Program-made: the position numbers and the translations under genes
In this document: in pieces, positions 17,258-26,934 of the stretch
Position numbering within the stretch: the stretch's first letter is position 1
How the letters are laid out: each line of letters opens with the position of its first letter
Notes under the pieces: generated by a model
What the model was told of the DNA's origin: nothing
What the model saw: only the letters and a program-made list of their open reading frames with translations
The model's database searches: none
Source of the DNA: Sphingobacterium olei
GTDB lineage: Bacteria; Bacteroidota; Bacteroidia; Sphingobacteriales; Sphingobacteriaceae
Direction of reading: 5' to 3'
Assembly (NCBI RefSeq): GCF_005048855.1
Contig: NZ_SUME01000002.1
Location: forward strand, 351,047-415,046
DNA: 64,000 nt

Positions 17258-20146
17258 ATGAACAAACCATTTTTACGACACGTAGCCGAAGATATCAAGA
17301 ATCGTTTTGGAAATGATTTACCGGAGATTGCCATCGTCTTCAATAATAAAAGACCAATCACCTATCTCAAAAAGCATCTTGCGGATGTCTACGGACAAGC
17401 CATTTGGTCTCCACAGTTCTTTACCATACAAGAATTTTTCAGCCTTTCGACTTCGGCGACTGAAGCATCTTCATTGAGTCAATTCTTTTATTTGTACCAG
17501 CTGCACAACGAGCTGTTGCAACATGAAGGGCATGAATTGGAAACATTGGAAGAGTTTTATCCCATAGCGGAAATCATTCTCAGTGATTTTAGCCAACTGG
17601 ATTATGATTTGGTTAATATCGATCATATTTATATGGAGCTGTATGATACGACCAAAATCGATCTGGAGTTCCAGCATTTCACGGTCGAGCAGCAGCATTT
17701 TATCCGTCAGTTTTGGCAGTCCTTTTCCATTGCTGGACATACCGGCATTCAACAACGCTTTTTAAAATTATGGAAAAGGTTACCTATCCTATATAAAGCC
17801 TTCAAAGAAAAACTACGACACGAAAAGCAATCCAATTATCCGACCATCTATCGCGATCTTGCAGAAGGAAGAGCCGAAAATCAACACGTTATCCAAGATT
17901 TTAAACAGGTTTTATTTGTGGGCTTTAATGCACTAAATAATGCGGAAGCCTTTTTGTTCAAGCAGTGGCAGGAAGAAGGAAAAGCTTTATTTTATTTTGA
18001 TGCAGATGTTTATTATCTGGAAGACAAACAGCAGGAAGCAGGGCTATTTATCCGCAGGAATATCTATCAGACCGGTCTAATTAATGCGTTAGGAGAGAGT
18101 CCTAATATTCTTGGCAGGAGAACTGCCGACGTACACTTATATGCTTCCACCGGGAAAGTAAGCCAAACCAAACTCTTACACGAGATTTTGGAACAAACGG
18201 AAAGCTCCGATAAAACCTCGGCTATACTGTTGGCCGACGAAAGCCTACTGGTTCCTCTATTGCAAAGTTTGCCCGATGCCACACCCAATATTACCACAGG
18301 CTACCCATTGGTACAATCTCCCCTATTCGGCATATTGGATCTTTGGATGGATGTACACCAAGACATTTCCTACCTCAAAAAAGACAAAATCTCTTTTCAG
18401 GCTGTCGAAACCTTTATCAATCATCCCCTTACCAAGGTGTCTAAGAAGGAAAAGCTACAGCTGCAACAATACATTGCCGATAAACAGCTTTATGAAGTGG
18501 GAGTAGATGATTTGATCATCAAGTCATCTGTACTCCCTAATTTCTTTAAACCGATTATAAAAAGTGATGAAGTAATACCCACCTTGATTGATTTGGTAGA
18601 TCGTCTACTTAGCTCCATTGCAGAACAGGATCGCATACGTCAAATTGAAAGTAACCTTTTGGTGGAAACAAAAAAAACCTTATATCAACTCAAATTGGGA
18701 TTTGATAAAATTGAACCACTCAGCATTTCCTTTCAAATCGGATTAATTAAGAAAGCAATAGCACCAGTTAACTCGGCAATAGAAGGTAATCCGCTTAAAG
18801 GATTACAAATTATGGGATTATTGGAAAGCCGCTGTCTGAATTTTGACAATGTCTATATTCTTGGCGCAAATGAAGGAATATTACCCAAAACTTCTAATTC
18901 GCCTACTTTTCTTCCTAATGCTCTGAGGAGAGCTTATGGTTTACCTATTTTAGAAAACCAGGATGCGTTATCAGCCTACTTGTTTTACCGCCATTTTCAA
19001 TACAGTGATCATATACATGTATTTTACAACAGTATAGTCGACGAAAATAGTACAGGAGAAGAAAGCCGGTTTATTAAACAATTGGAGTTTGAAAGCAAAT
19101 TTAATTTTATAAAGAAAACACAACAGCAATCTATTTTCTTCCCGTCACCTCCAACAGAGCTATTAGTAGAAAAAAGGGGAAAGGTATGGGATAAAATGTA
19201 TCATACCTTTATTGAAAGAGGTCGCAGAATATCTGCAACAGCATTAACAACTTATCTGCAGTCTCCGCTACAGTTTTTCTTAAAACATGTCGCCGAAATT
19301 AAAGAGCCCCCCTCCATTACCCAAGAATTTGAAATGAATAAACTTGGAACGGTTATTCACGAGGTGATGGAAAAGATATTCTTGCCTTTTAAGGGTATAA
19401 ACGAATTCACGCCTACTCAGAGGTTGAAAGAAAATTTAGCGGATGTGGATGCGTTAATTGTGCGCGAAATCGGAAATCAATATTTGTCAGAGTTCAAAAA
19501 TTTGGACGATTTAAATAGTTTGCAACGAATCATGCACAAAATAGCGAGCGAATACGTTAAAATGTATCTGCAACATGATATGGAAAACTATAAAGCTTTT
19601 AGAATTATTGAATTAGAAAACGACGAAGATTATATCTTAGATTTTCCGATACATATATCTGGAAAAACAGAAACGGTAAATCTGTACGGCATCATCGACC
19701 GTGTGGATGAGGTAATAACACACGATAATCTAATCAAAACCCGAATTGTTGACTACAAAACCGGAGGAGACCGTATTATTTTCAAAGAAATAGACAAAGT
19801 ATTCGCTGCTAATACGGAAAATAAAGCCCTTGTACAGACCCTGTTTTATTCCTACGTTTTCGAACAAGTAACAGGTCGAAGGAATTTGGAGCCGCATCTA
19901 TACGTTGCGCGGAAAATGCGGGAAGATGGAACACTATTTAGTGGCAAATTCGGAGTAATGGAAGGTGAGTATTTAATAGAACAAAAGAAAAATTTTGTGG
20001 ATTTTCTAAAAGCAACTCTAGAAGAGATATTCAATGCTGAAATTCCCTTTCGACATAATCCCGACGCACATATTTACGAAAATGATCCTTATACCCTATT
20101 CTATCGTAACACACCCATGCAACAAACAGACGAAAACCTTTTATGA
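17258..20146 (+). CDS. PD-(D/E)XK nuclease, AddB-like subunit lacking iron-sulphur cysteines
   Basis: The 962-residue partner of the preceding helicase has the inactivated-helicase N-terminal half expected of AddB (G-A-N-E-G-I-L-P near residue 540) and a C-terminal RecB-like nuclease. The nuclease residues are V-I-H-E-V-M-E near 700, I-D-R-V-D-E near 813, D832 and K834 in D-Y-K-T-G-G, and Q-T-L-F-Y near 859. In AddB proteins of known structure a Cys before the nuclease and a C-x2-C-x5-C cluster after it hold a 4Fe-4S cluster. Here the equivalents are S669, Y940, D943 and Y949, with identical spacing, so the cluster should be absent. The operon spacing of 2 bases supports co-translation with the AddA-like subunit. 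Confidence 0.88.
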   Translation: MNKPFLRHVAEDIKNRFGNDLPEIAIVFNNKRPITYLKKHLADVYGQAIWSPQFFTIQEFFSLSTSATEASSLSQFFYLYQLHNELLQHEGHELETLEEFYPIAEIILSDFSQLDYDLVNIDHIYMELYDTTKIDLEFQHFTVEQQHFIRQFWQSFSIAGHTGIQQRFLKLWKRLPILYKAFKEKLRHEKQSNYPTIYRDLAEGRAENQHVIQDFKQVLFVGFNALNNAEAFLFKQWQEEGKALFYFDADVYYLEDKQQEAGLFIRRNIYQTGLINALGESPNILGRRTADVHLYASTGKVSQTKLLHEILEQTESSDKTSAILLADESLLVPLLQSLPDATPNITTGYPLVQSPLFGILDLWMDVHQDISYLKKDKISFQAVETFINHPLTKVSKKEKLQLQQYIADKQLYEVGVDDLIIKSSVLPNFFKPIIKSDEVIPTLIDLVDRLLSSIAEQDRIRQIESNLLVETKKTLYQLKLGFDKIEPLSISFQIGLIKKAIAPVNSAIEGNPLKGLQIMGLLESRCLNFDNVYILGANEGILPKTSNSPTFLPNALRRAYGLPILENQDALSAYLFYRHFQYSDHIHVFYNSIVDENSTGEESRFIKQLEFESKFNFIKKTQQQSIFFPSPPTELLVEKRGKVWDKMYHTFIERGRRISATALTTYLQSPLQFFLKHVAEIKEPPSITQEFEMNKLGTVIHEVMEKIFLPFKGINEFTPTQRLKENLADVDALIVREIGNQYLSEFKNLDDLNSLQRIMHKIASEYVKMYLQHDMENYKAFRIIELENDEDYILDFPIHISGKTETVNLYGIIDRVDEVITHDNLIKTRIVDYKTGGDRIIFKEIDKVFAANTENKALVQTLFYSYVFEQVTGRRNLEPHLYVARKMREDGTLFSGKFGVMEGEYLIEQKKNFVDFLKATLEEIFNAEIPFRHNPDAHIYENDPYTLFYRNTPMQQTDENLL

Positions 20147-20186
20147 CAGTTCTAATACCAGCATTAAATGCATTTCTAGAAAAACG

Positions 20187-20214
20187 AAAAAGGGTAGCGA
20201 ATGCCACCCTTTTC
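20187..20214. terminator. Bidirectional terminator between addB-like and cupin-8 genes
   Basis: AAAAAGGGT (20187-20195) pairs with ACCCTTTTC (20206-20214; the outermost pair does not match) across a 10-base loop between two convergent genes. A T-rich side is present on each strand. Confidence 0.65.
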
Positions 20215-20242
20215 TTCCCTCAATTTAAATAGGTTTACCCTA

Positions 20243-21115
20243 TTATTCTTTTGTGCGCTTGGAAATAGCACGACTGGCTCTCTTTTTTGCCATCTCAATC
20301 TTATAATCAAGCCATTTATTTTTAAATATCTTACGCATAGTGTCATCGAAATAGCGTGTGACAAACAGATTACGTGCACCTTTCAATTTCTCGCTCACAG
20401 AATTAGCCAACGCTCTCACAGATATGGAATATCCCTCTGTTTCATACTGAATATAATGCCACCATCCAGCCGGCATATAGAGCGTATCTCCCGGATAAAT
20501 AACAGCCTCATAACCCTCCAAATATTGCAAGCCCGGATAATCTTGTTCGCTGCTCTTCTTTGGATTTGCAATACTGTGAAAATTGTATGGCAATTTATAC
20601 ATCAGATCCGATTGATCATTTGGAAATAGCCAGACTCGTTTTGCCCCTTGAAATTGAGAAATAAATACATGCGACATATCAATATCAAAATGATTACGTG
20701 TCGCAGATCCTTCCCCTCCAAAAAACATATATGGAAGCCATTGTATCACCTTACCTCCGGTTACGTCATTATATATAATATCCTTTTTGAGTTCAGGTCT
20801 GATTTTCATCAGATTGAACAAAAAAAGACGTAACTCGGTTGGTTCATTACTTATCGTATCCAGGTATTGTCCAAAGCTCATTCGGCCTATCGGCGGACTC
20901 GCAGCATGGTTCTGAGATTCTTCCTCTCGTCCATACACATCTATCTCTTCATTGCCCGCTATTTCCTTGAAATAGTCATAACTCCACTTCGTCCAACAAG
21001 GACTATCTTTGCTAATGAAATCCTTGATGATAACCGGTTGGCCTTTATTAAGATAATCTCTCACAAAGTCCTTTGGAGTCACTCCTGAGATACTATTAAC
21101 TGGTTCTAATTTCAA
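20243..21115 (-). CDS. Cupin-like (JmjC/cupin-8) Fe(II)/2-oxoglutarate-dependent hydroxylase family protein
   Basis: The 290-residue protein has the cupin-8 layout: an N-terminal P-V-I-I-K-D-F strand near residue 27, the facial-triad start N-H-F-D-I-D (H-x-D) near 141-146, and the distal histidine in P-A-G-W-W-H-Y near 217. Proteins of this fold use Fe(II) and 2-oxoglutarate to hydroxylate protein or small-molecule substrates. Bacterial members near FIH1 are largely uncharacterised. The C-terminal 50 residues are Lys/Arg-rich. It is transcribed alone between two terminator-like hairpins. The substrate is unknown. Confidence 0.8.
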   Translation of the reverse strand: MKLEPVNSISGVTPKDFVRDYLNKGQPVIIKDFISKDSPCWTKWSYDYFKEIAGNEEIDVYGREEESQNHAASPPIGRMSFGQYLDTISNEPTELRLFLFNLMKIRPELKKDIIYNDVTGGKVIQWLPYMFFGGEGSATRNHFDIDMSHVFISQFQGAKRVWLFPNDQSDLMYKLPYNFHSIANPKKSSEQDYPGLQYLEGYEAVIYPGDTLYMPAGWWHYIQYETEGYSISVRALANSVSEKLKGARNLFVTRYFDDTMRKIFKNKWLDYKIEMAKKRASRAISKRTKE

Positions 21116-21138
21116 AATATTCCCTTTAAGTACTTATA

Positions 21139-21146
21139 CAAACATA
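21139..21146 (-). promoter_or_regulatory. -7 promoter box of the cupin-8 gene
   Basis: TATGTTTG on the minus strand matches TAnnTTTG and ends 23 bases before the start codon at 21115. Confidence 0.5.
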
Positions 21147-21245
21147 AAAAAAATATTTCTGCATTCTATTGTCTTTAAAGAATTCTCTTTGAGATTTCCC
21201 ATGTACATCCTCATTAGACAATATGTAGAAATATTTTAAAACTTT

Positions 21246-21263
21246 AAGTGACTCATATCACTT
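21246..21263 (-). terminator. Weak hairpin downstream of gldN
   Basis: AAGTGA (21246-21251) pairs with TCACTT (21258-21263) about 15 bases beyond the gldN stop. The minus-strand continuation is T-rich (AAAGT... region). It could end the gldKLMN transcript, but the stem is short. Confidence 0.35.
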
Positions 21264-21277
21264 ACTCATCAGTATAA

Positions 21278-22324
21278 TTAATAAGACCATAGATCTTGTT
21301 CGTAGTCCATCAGTGTCTTTTTGATACGTTCGGATTCAAATAACCTATCGATATCATCGCGAATATAATCTTTGATCCGCAAGTCATCCGTATTCGACTG
21401 CTTGACAATATAACTTGAGAATAATCTTTTAACAAATACGTCATCATAGCTCAATCCTGTTGCGTCATTATGCCTATTCATCACCTCCTTATTGACAAAT
21501 ACGTGGCGTGCTTCTGGAAAATAAATCCAAAATGCAGGCGTAGGATCAACTGTCATCGTTAATGAACCGTTATCGACAGGAAAAGGGACATCACTAGACG
21601 GAACTTCCGCTGTTTCCGCTGTCTCGTTTTGGGCCGGAACAGCAAAAGGATCAAACGGATCATACCCAGATTCTACATCCGCTCCTCCATCACTATTTAC
21701 CGGCAAACCTATATTTGAGTCCATACCCGGGATATTTGGTGTGATTAAAGGAGCGATGCCGATAATTCTTGGTTCAAAAACAGATCGCTGTTTATCAAAA
21801 ATCCAATCCTCTTTAATACGAAACTTTACCACATTCTCACCACTAAACGCCCTGCTTTCGTAGTGAGAACTAATCACTTCATTATTTTCATTATACTCTT
21901 CCACCAGCACACTATCTCCTCCCAAGCGAGCCATCACTTGATCTGGAGGTAGTACGTTCTTAAAACTATCTCCATTTGGGTCATTTTCAGTAGGTGTAGG
22001 ATCGTAAGCTGTTAATTCGCCAGCTTGTATAGCCTTTACAATAACATCCATAAGCCTAGATTTTGGTGAAGCAAAAGCCTGATTCAACTTCTCTCTAAGA
22101 TCAATTTCCCTCCACACCCGCTTACTAAAAGCTACATCCGTCTGTCTGATAGTAGCATAAGGAACGACCTTACGATTTTCGATATCGGTTTTCACAACGT
22201 ATCCATCCACAGGTGGATCATCTGATACCTGAACCGGTTTTGTGCTATTCGACAAATTCTCCTGTTGAGCATATGTACTCAACGAAAATCCTAAGACAGC
22301 TACTGATAATAATATCTTCTTCAT
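21278..22324 (-). CDS. gldN: Gliding motility/type IX secretion protein GldN
   Basis: GldN (PorN) is a periplasmic protein that binds the GldK ring of the type IX secretion system under the outer membrane. The 348-residue protein has a signal peptide (M-K-K-I-L-L-S-V-A...Y-A-Q-Q). It also has the family core with R-V-W-R-E-I-D-L-R-E-K-L-N near residue 70 and W-I-F-D-K-Q-R-S near 178, and an acidic, Pro-rich insert around 205-245. It is the last gene of a four-gene gldKLMN operon, 19 bases after gldM, in the order conserved in gliding and T9SS-bearing Bacteroidota. Confidence 0.94.
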   Translation of the reverse strand: MKKILLSVAVLGFSLSTYAQQENLSNSTKPVQVSDDPPVDGYVVKTDIENRKVVPYATIRQTDVAFSKRVWREIDLREKLNQAFASPKSRLMDVIVKAIQAGELTAYDPTPTENDPNGDSFKNVLPPDQVMARLGGDSVLVEEYNENNEVISSHYESRAFSGENVVKFRIKEDWIFDKQRSVFEPRIIGIAPLITPNIPGMDSNIGLPVNSDGGADVESGYDPFDPFAVPAQNETAETAEVPSSDVPFPVDNGSLTMTVDPTPAFWIYFPEARHVFVNKEVMNRHNDATGLSYDDVFVKRLFSSYIVKQSNTDDLRIKDYIRDDIDRLFESERIKKTLMDYEQDLWSY

Positions 22325-22343
22325 AATAGCTATTTTGTTCGTA

Positions 22344-23867
22344 TTAATTCGTTACCTGGAATGTAATCGCATCCAAGTTTTGTGCTACCCCATCTGGCCC
22401 AACCCCAACAATATCGTAGATCATTACAACAGAACCCGACGTAATTCCACCTAGCGCCGTTTTCATCGCTCCCGAGAACGAAGCTCCAGAAGACTGATAA
22501 GGCCCTATTGGATCTACTCGAGGTTTAGCAATATACATATTAAACTTCGTGATACTAAATTTAGCATCAAATTCAAAATTATCCAACGATGCCGAAACGA
22601 CATTTTGCCCTCTCAATTGTGCTGCAGATACACGCCCACCAGTTTTGCCTGCTATACGAGCAGTCGGTTTAGGAATACGTTTCACACGAAACTTTGTACT
22701 ACCTAACTGTTGTGTCTTGTCTCCTATTTTCGCAGAAACATTGATAGTAGCCTCGCCTGTAGAAGTTACCCGTGCAGTATATTTGCCGCCGGATCCAGAA
22801 ATCGAAACATTCGAACCCGAAACAAGCAAATTCTCTTTTGGGATACCTGGTGCCGATACCGAAATTGGATTATTTACACCAATATACAATACGTTCATCG
22901 CATCCGGGGAGACGACAGCTGAAGGACGGGCAACCTGATAAGTCATCGGTTCTGTTTCGTACGTTTTTACCGTTCCATCCGTTTGCTGAACACGAATAGT
23001 ACCTCTCCAATTAAACACCCCTTCACTAGAGGTGTTAACACTGTATGTTCCTTGTCCTTCTGTAACGGGTAAAGCGCTTCCTCCTACAGAAATCTGAGGC
23101 GAAGACTTGGAATCATAAGCGGTTAAAAAAACTTTTGCAGTATAAGGCTGACCCTGTATTAAATACGAGGTAGGTGCAACGGCTACTGCGGCAAACTTAT
23201 CCAAGTTTACGACTGCCTGATCCATCTTGCCAAAAATATGCTTTACGACTGCGGATTCGGCATTCTTTGCATCTGCATTAATTTTTTCTAAGGCTGTGAT
23301 AGCTGCCGTCAATGGAATACCGTCGCCAAAATTAGCTTGTTCCCAAGATTTTTTAACACCACCACGAGGTGCAGGATCTTCCGCAGATAAAGTAAAGCTT
23401 ACCTCATCATTTGTTAATTTTTTCAATTCTGCAGCAGTAGAATTGATCATACTTCTAAGTTCTTTACCGCGCCCTTGATTAATCATCAATCGTGCGGAAA
23501 TATCGGTACTGCTTCTGAACTGAACATCACCTGTTTCTTCATTCATACCGCCGCCTTCCGCGGTCAATAACTGATTATACTCCTTAAGTTTGGTGGTCAA
23601 TTTACCAACCAAAGTCTGTGCCTGTTCAGCCTTCGTCAAAAGAGGCTGTGCACGTTCAGGGTTCTCTTTCATTTTGGTTTCTCGAAACGCGAGAAACATA
23701 TTATCAATACCTGATTGCGTATTTTGCGTTGAGGTATTTAAACTATTACCAAGATTTTTAAACGCATCTAATATCGAATCACTTACATTTAGTGCTACTA
23801 AGCCTAGCAACACTAAATATAAGATACTGATCATCCGTTGCCTTGGTGTCTCTTTTTGTCCTGCCAT
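22344..23867 (-). CDS. gldM: Gliding motility/type IX secretion protein GldM
   Basis: GldM (PorM) pairs with GldL in the inner membrane to form the proton-driven motor and spans the periplasm to GldK/GldN. The 507-residue protein has one N-terminal membrane helix (M-I-S-I-L-Y-L-V-L-L-G-L-V-A-L-N-V) after the basic M-A-G-Q-K-E-T-P-R-Q-R. A helical region to about residue 220 follows, then several beta-sandwich domains rich in Gly/Ser/Val, as in the known PorM/GldM periplasmic structures. The gene lies 43 bases after gldL. Confidence 0.95.
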   Translation of the reverse strand: MAGQKETPRQRMISILYLVLLGLVALNVSDSILDAFKNLGNSLNTSTQNTQSGIDNMFLAFRETKMKENPERAQPLLTKAEQAQTLVGKLTTKLKEYNQLLTAEGGGMNEETGDVQFRSSTDISARLMINQGRGKELRSMINSTAAELKKLTNDEVSFTLSAEDPAPRGGVKKSWEQANFGDGIPLTAAITALEKINADAKNAESAVVKHIFGKMDQAVVNLDKFAAVAVAPTSYLIQGQPYTAKVFLTAYDSKSSPQISVGGSALPVTEGQGTYSVNTSSEGVFNWRGTIRVQQTDGTVKTYETEPMTYQVARPSAVVSPDAMNVLYIGVNNPISVSAPGIPKENLLVSGSNVSISGSGGKYTARVTSTGEATINVSAKIGDKTQQLGSTKFRVKRIPKPTARIAGKTGGRVSAAQLRGQNVVSASLDNFEFDAKFSITKFNMYIAKPRVDPIGPYQSSGASFSGAMKTALGGITSGSVVMIYDIVGVGPDGVAQNLDAITFQVTN

Positions 23868-23910
23868 AATCTGTAATTTCCCTTATTCGCTTTCTAGATC
23901 AAACTACTAT

Positions 23911-24552
23911 TTATGAACGATTCGCATTCATAGCAGACAACATATTGCCATATATGGCATTCAACGAGGTTAAATTTTTATTGAAAGTACCCACCTGTTC
24001 TTTAAACTGTAACATATCAGCAGAAGATTCATTAAAGGTTTGCAAATCTGCTGCCGCGCGCTCAAAAGCATGGCTCAATTGGGAAGCTCCAATGGAAGCC
24101 GCATTTAATTTGTCAGCAAATTGATTGGTAGCCACAGCTGTATCCGCTGCTTTAGAAATGGAAGCTACTTTATCCCCGAATGTACGCAGGCCATCTCCTA
24201 GATTACCGATCAAGTTTTCGTCGATCTTCGCATCTTGCAACAGTCTATCCAAGGCGACGGTATTGCCGGTCGCAACAGGTTGAGCTATATTTGGAAATGC
24301 GCTTCTTGTTGGCAGTTCGCCACTAAATTCCTCATCCAACTCTGGATAAACACGCGTCCAATCCACATCTTTTTCTGCAGACATGAATCCCATAATAAAG
24401 AATAAGAAGGCTTCTACCGCTAGACCAATGCCAATCATCCATTCACCGCCTTTGAAATGTAATATTTTAAACATTAAACCGATAATAACTACTGTCGCAC
24501 CCCAATTGATCAATGTATTGATACTAAAACCGAATTTCTTTTTCTTTGCCAT
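23911..24552 (-). CDS. gldL: Gliding motility/type IX secretion motor protein GldL
   Basis: GldL is the stator-like inner-membrane partner of GldM. The 213-residue protein has two membrane helices (about residues 10-30 and 34-58). A conserved Glu lies in the second (L-A-V-E-A-F-L), the position implicated in proton flow in the family. A cytoplasmic, largely helical tail follows. The start is the ATG at 24552, 34 bases after the gldK stop. Length and order agree with the family. Confidence 0.95.
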   Translation of the reverse strand: MAKKKKFGFSINTLINWGATVVIIGLMFKILHFKGGEWMIGIGLAVEAFLFFIMGFMSAEKDVDWTRVYPELDEEFSGELPTRSAFPNIAQPVATGNTVALDRLLQDAKIDENLIGNLGDGLRTFGDKVASISKAADTAVATNQFADKLNAASIGASQLSHAFERAAADLQTFNESSADMLQFKEQVGTFNKNLTSLNAIYGNMLSAMNANRS

Positions 24553-24586
24553 TTTTTCGTCGATATAAATTTATAATTTCAAATAG

Positions 24587-25879
24587 TTAGTAAGCTACTC
24601 CTGCATACTTTGTTACAGATCTAAAACCAATGTATGATTTTGCTGTATCTTGATACTCGTATTGTCTCGCCGAATTCTGCAAGAAATATCCTACATCTTT
24701 CCAAGATCCCCCACGTACTACTTTACGTTTCATTGTCTCGTGATCTGTTGGTTTCGCATGATAGGTATAAGTTGGGTTCATATCATGCACAAAAGAGTAT
24801 GCGGACTCGTTATAACTTGATTGCGTCCATTCTGCCACATTGCCAGCCATATTGTATAATCCAAAATCATTTGGAAAATATGCATAAACCGGAGCGGTGT
24901 AAGCAATCCCATCATCAATATAATTTCCTCTTCCGGGTTTAAAATTAGCCATTAAACACCCTCTTGCATTACGCGCTGAAGGACCGCCCCAAGGATATTG
25001 CATACCTATCTTACCACCTCTAGCTGCATATTCCCATTCAGCCTCAGATGGAAGTTGATAGTCAAATCTCGGATTTTCTTTGTTTTTGGATGCTGCATTA
25101 TTAAACAGCTGGGTTCTCCAGGAGTTGAACGCCTGCGCCTGTCTCCATGTTACACCTACAACCGGATAATCGTCGAATGAAGGATGGGAAAAATATCCGT
25201 TTACCATCGGTTCGTTAGCCGCGTAACTAAAATCGGCTAGCCAAACAGTCGTATCTGGATAGACCAACATGGTATCCCGCATAATAAAATCTGACCGTGT
25301 TTTATTGGGATCTCTTTTACCATCTACCGCAGCCCGCAAATCATACCATTCATAATGATATTTCAATAGACGTACATCTAATTCATTCTTTCCAAAGATG
25401 CGGTCTTCTCCCTGATAATACATACTGGACAATCTTTCTTTCTGATTTTGATCGGAGGTTCCCCATGGCGACTTTTTATACACTTTATCCCAATCTATAA
25501 AACGTTCGCCATTGGTGCCCTGTATAAAGTACGTATCATCTCCCAAAAAATTGTGGATAAGAATCGAATCACGAACCCAATATACAAACTGTCGATATTC
25601 GCTGTTGGAGATCTCTGTATCGTCCATATAAAAAGGCGCAATTGTAACCTGACGATTTTGAGCGGTTTGGGAGAACGTGATATCTTCATCGGACTGGCCC
25701 ATGATAAATGTGCCGCCAGGGACCAATACCATCCCATAAGGGGTTTTATTAGCCTTTAACTTTTCAAGTCTAACACCCACTAATTCGCCCGAATTACCTG
25801 GCCCTTTACAACTGATATTCACCATCGAGGTAAACACGATTAAAAGACCAAATACAATTTTATACTGTTTGTAATTCAT
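24587..25879 (-). CDS. gldK: Gliding motility/type IX secretion lipoprotein GldK
   Basis: GldK (PorK) is an outer-membrane lipoprotein that builds the periplasmic ring of the type IX secretion system with GldN. The N-terminus holds a lipobox (V-N-I-S-C-K, Cys near residue 24). The body is a formylglycine-generating-enzyme-like (FGE-sulfatase) domain: V-P-G-G-T-F-I-M-G-Q-S near 52, L-P-S-E-A-E-W-E-Y-A-A-R-G near 277, N-V-A-E-W-T near 348 and R-G-G-S-W near 391. The C-terminal G-F-R-S-V-T-K-Y-A is typical. It is the first gene of the gldKLMN operon. Confidence 0.95.
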   Translation of the reverse strand: MNYKQYKIVFGLLIVFTSMVNISCKGPGNSGELVGVRLEKLKANKTPYGMVLVPGGTFIMGQSDEDITFSQTAQNRQVTIAPFYMDDTEISNSEYRQFVYWVRDSILIHNFLGDDTYFIQGTNGERFIDWDKVYKKSPWGTSDQNQKERLSSMYYQGEDRIFGKNELDVRLLKYHYEWYDLRAAVDGKRDPNKTRSDFIMRDTMLVYPDTTVWLADFSYAANEPMVNGYFSHPSFDDYPVVGVTWRQAQAFNSWRTQLFNNAASKNKENPRFDYQLPSEAEWEYAARGGKIGMQYPWGGPSARNARGCLMANFKPGRGNYIDDGIAYTAPVYAYFPNDFGLYNMAGNVAEWTQSSYNESAYSFVHDMNPTYTYHAKPTDHETMKRKVVRGGSWKDVGYFLQNSARQYEYQDTAKSYIGFRSVTKYAGVAY

Positions 25880-25930
25880 AAAAATTCAATTCTAAGCTTA
25901 ATTTACCATAATCCGTTCTCAAAAAGCGTG

Positions 25931-25961
25931 TACAACTACAGGTTAAGTTTCTTACCACAAA
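25931..25961 (-). promoter_or_regulatory. Candidate gldKLMN promoter
   Basis: On the minus strand TTTG (25961-25958) is followed after 19 bases by TAGTTGTA (25938-25931), a moderate -7 match with ideal spacing, 52 bases before the gldK start. The remaining 25962-26039 is A-rich with no other visible element. Confidence 0.4.
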
Positions 25962-26039
25962 GCACGCACAAAAAAAAACAAAAAAATGTGAACCTAACAC
26001 TACATTTAACATCTTTTAACGTAAAAACTTCTGAATATA

Positions 26040-26069
26040 AAAAAAAGTAGTGACTTCACTACTTTTTTT
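26040..26069 (-). terminator. Terminator downstream of hemD
   Basis: An A-rich arm ending in GTAGTGA pairs perfectly with TCACTAC and a long T run across a 2-4 base loop. It lies about 85 bases beyond the hemD stop and before gldK on the same strand, and would isolate the two transcription units. Confidence 0.75.
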
Positions 26070-26153
26070 TCTGAAAGATTCTATTTCAAAGGGCTCCCAA
26101 GAACCTTCATGTAACTTTCATCTTTGCTAATATTGCTCCTAATCATACAAGTT

Positions 26154-26921
26154 CTATTTATTTACCTGCTTGATATATTGTTCAACTGCCATAGTCATAC
26201 TCGGCGCTGCTGGTGTTGGCGCCGGGATATCGAGGATCAAACCATGATCTAAAAGAGCCTGTTGTGTGCTCGCCCCAAAAGCAGCTATACGGGTATTATT
26301 CTGAACAAAGTCCGGAAAGTTGTCATATAAGGATTGTACACTCGAAGGACTAAAAAAGACGATCACATCATAGAAAACATCTTTAAGATCTGTAATATCC
26401 GTTATCACCGTACGGAATAAAACGGCAGGTGTAAAATTATAACCGTTCTCCTGTAACCACTTTTGCGTTTCTTCGTTGGTAACATCAGAACACGGGAACA
26501 AAAAATTTTCCTTACTATGTTTTTTTAACACTTCTTCTAGATCCTGTGCAGTCTGCTTACCGAAGAAAATTTTACGCTTTCTATACTGAATATACTTTTG
26601 CAAGTATAACGCGATAGCTTCGGATATACAAAAATATTTCATCTCTGCAGACACTTCAAAACGCATCTCTTCACATACGCGAAAGAAATGATCTACTGCA
26701 TTTTTACTTGTAAATATGACAGCAGTATAATCCGCAAAATTGATCCGATCTTTACGAACATCTTTTGCTGATACACCTTCAACATGTATAAATCCACGGA
26801 AATCTAATTTCAAATTATACTTTTCTGCTAAAGTAAAGTATGGAGACTTGTCATTTTCAGGTTTGGGTAAAGTGACTAAAATGCTCTTTACTTTTTTGGC
26901 TCTTGCTACATCAATCTGCAT
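26154..26921 (-). CDS. hemD: Uroporphyrinogen-III synthase
   Basis: HemD cyclises hydroxymethylbilane to uroporphyrinogen III in haem/sirohaem synthesis. The 255-residue protein shows the family's two alpha/beta lobes: F-T-S-K-N-A-V-D-H-F near residue 88 (the T-S-x-N-A motif), and V-I-V-F-F-S-P-S-S-V-Q-S-L near 192 (the second F-x-S-P-S motif). T-R-I-A-A-F-G-A-S-T near 212 is also present. Family sequences diverge strongly, but these motifs are well placed. Only 13 bases separate it from the upstream DUF4271 gene, an arrangement seen in other Bacteroidota. Confidence 0.88.
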   Translation of the reverse strand: MQIDVARAKKVKSILVTLPKPENDKSPYFTLAEKYNLKLDFRGFIHVEGVSAKDVRKDRINFADYTAVIFTSKNAVDHFFRVCEEMRFEVSAEMKYFCISEAIALYLQKYIQYRKRKIFFGKQTAQDLEEVLKKHSKENFLFPCSDVTNEETQKWLQENGYNFTPAVLFRTVITDITDLKDVFYDVIVFFSPSSVQSLYDNFPDFVQNNTRIAAFGASTQQALLDHGLILDIPAPTPAAPSMTMAVEQYIKQVNK

Positions 26922-26934
26922 AAAATTCTTTTCT

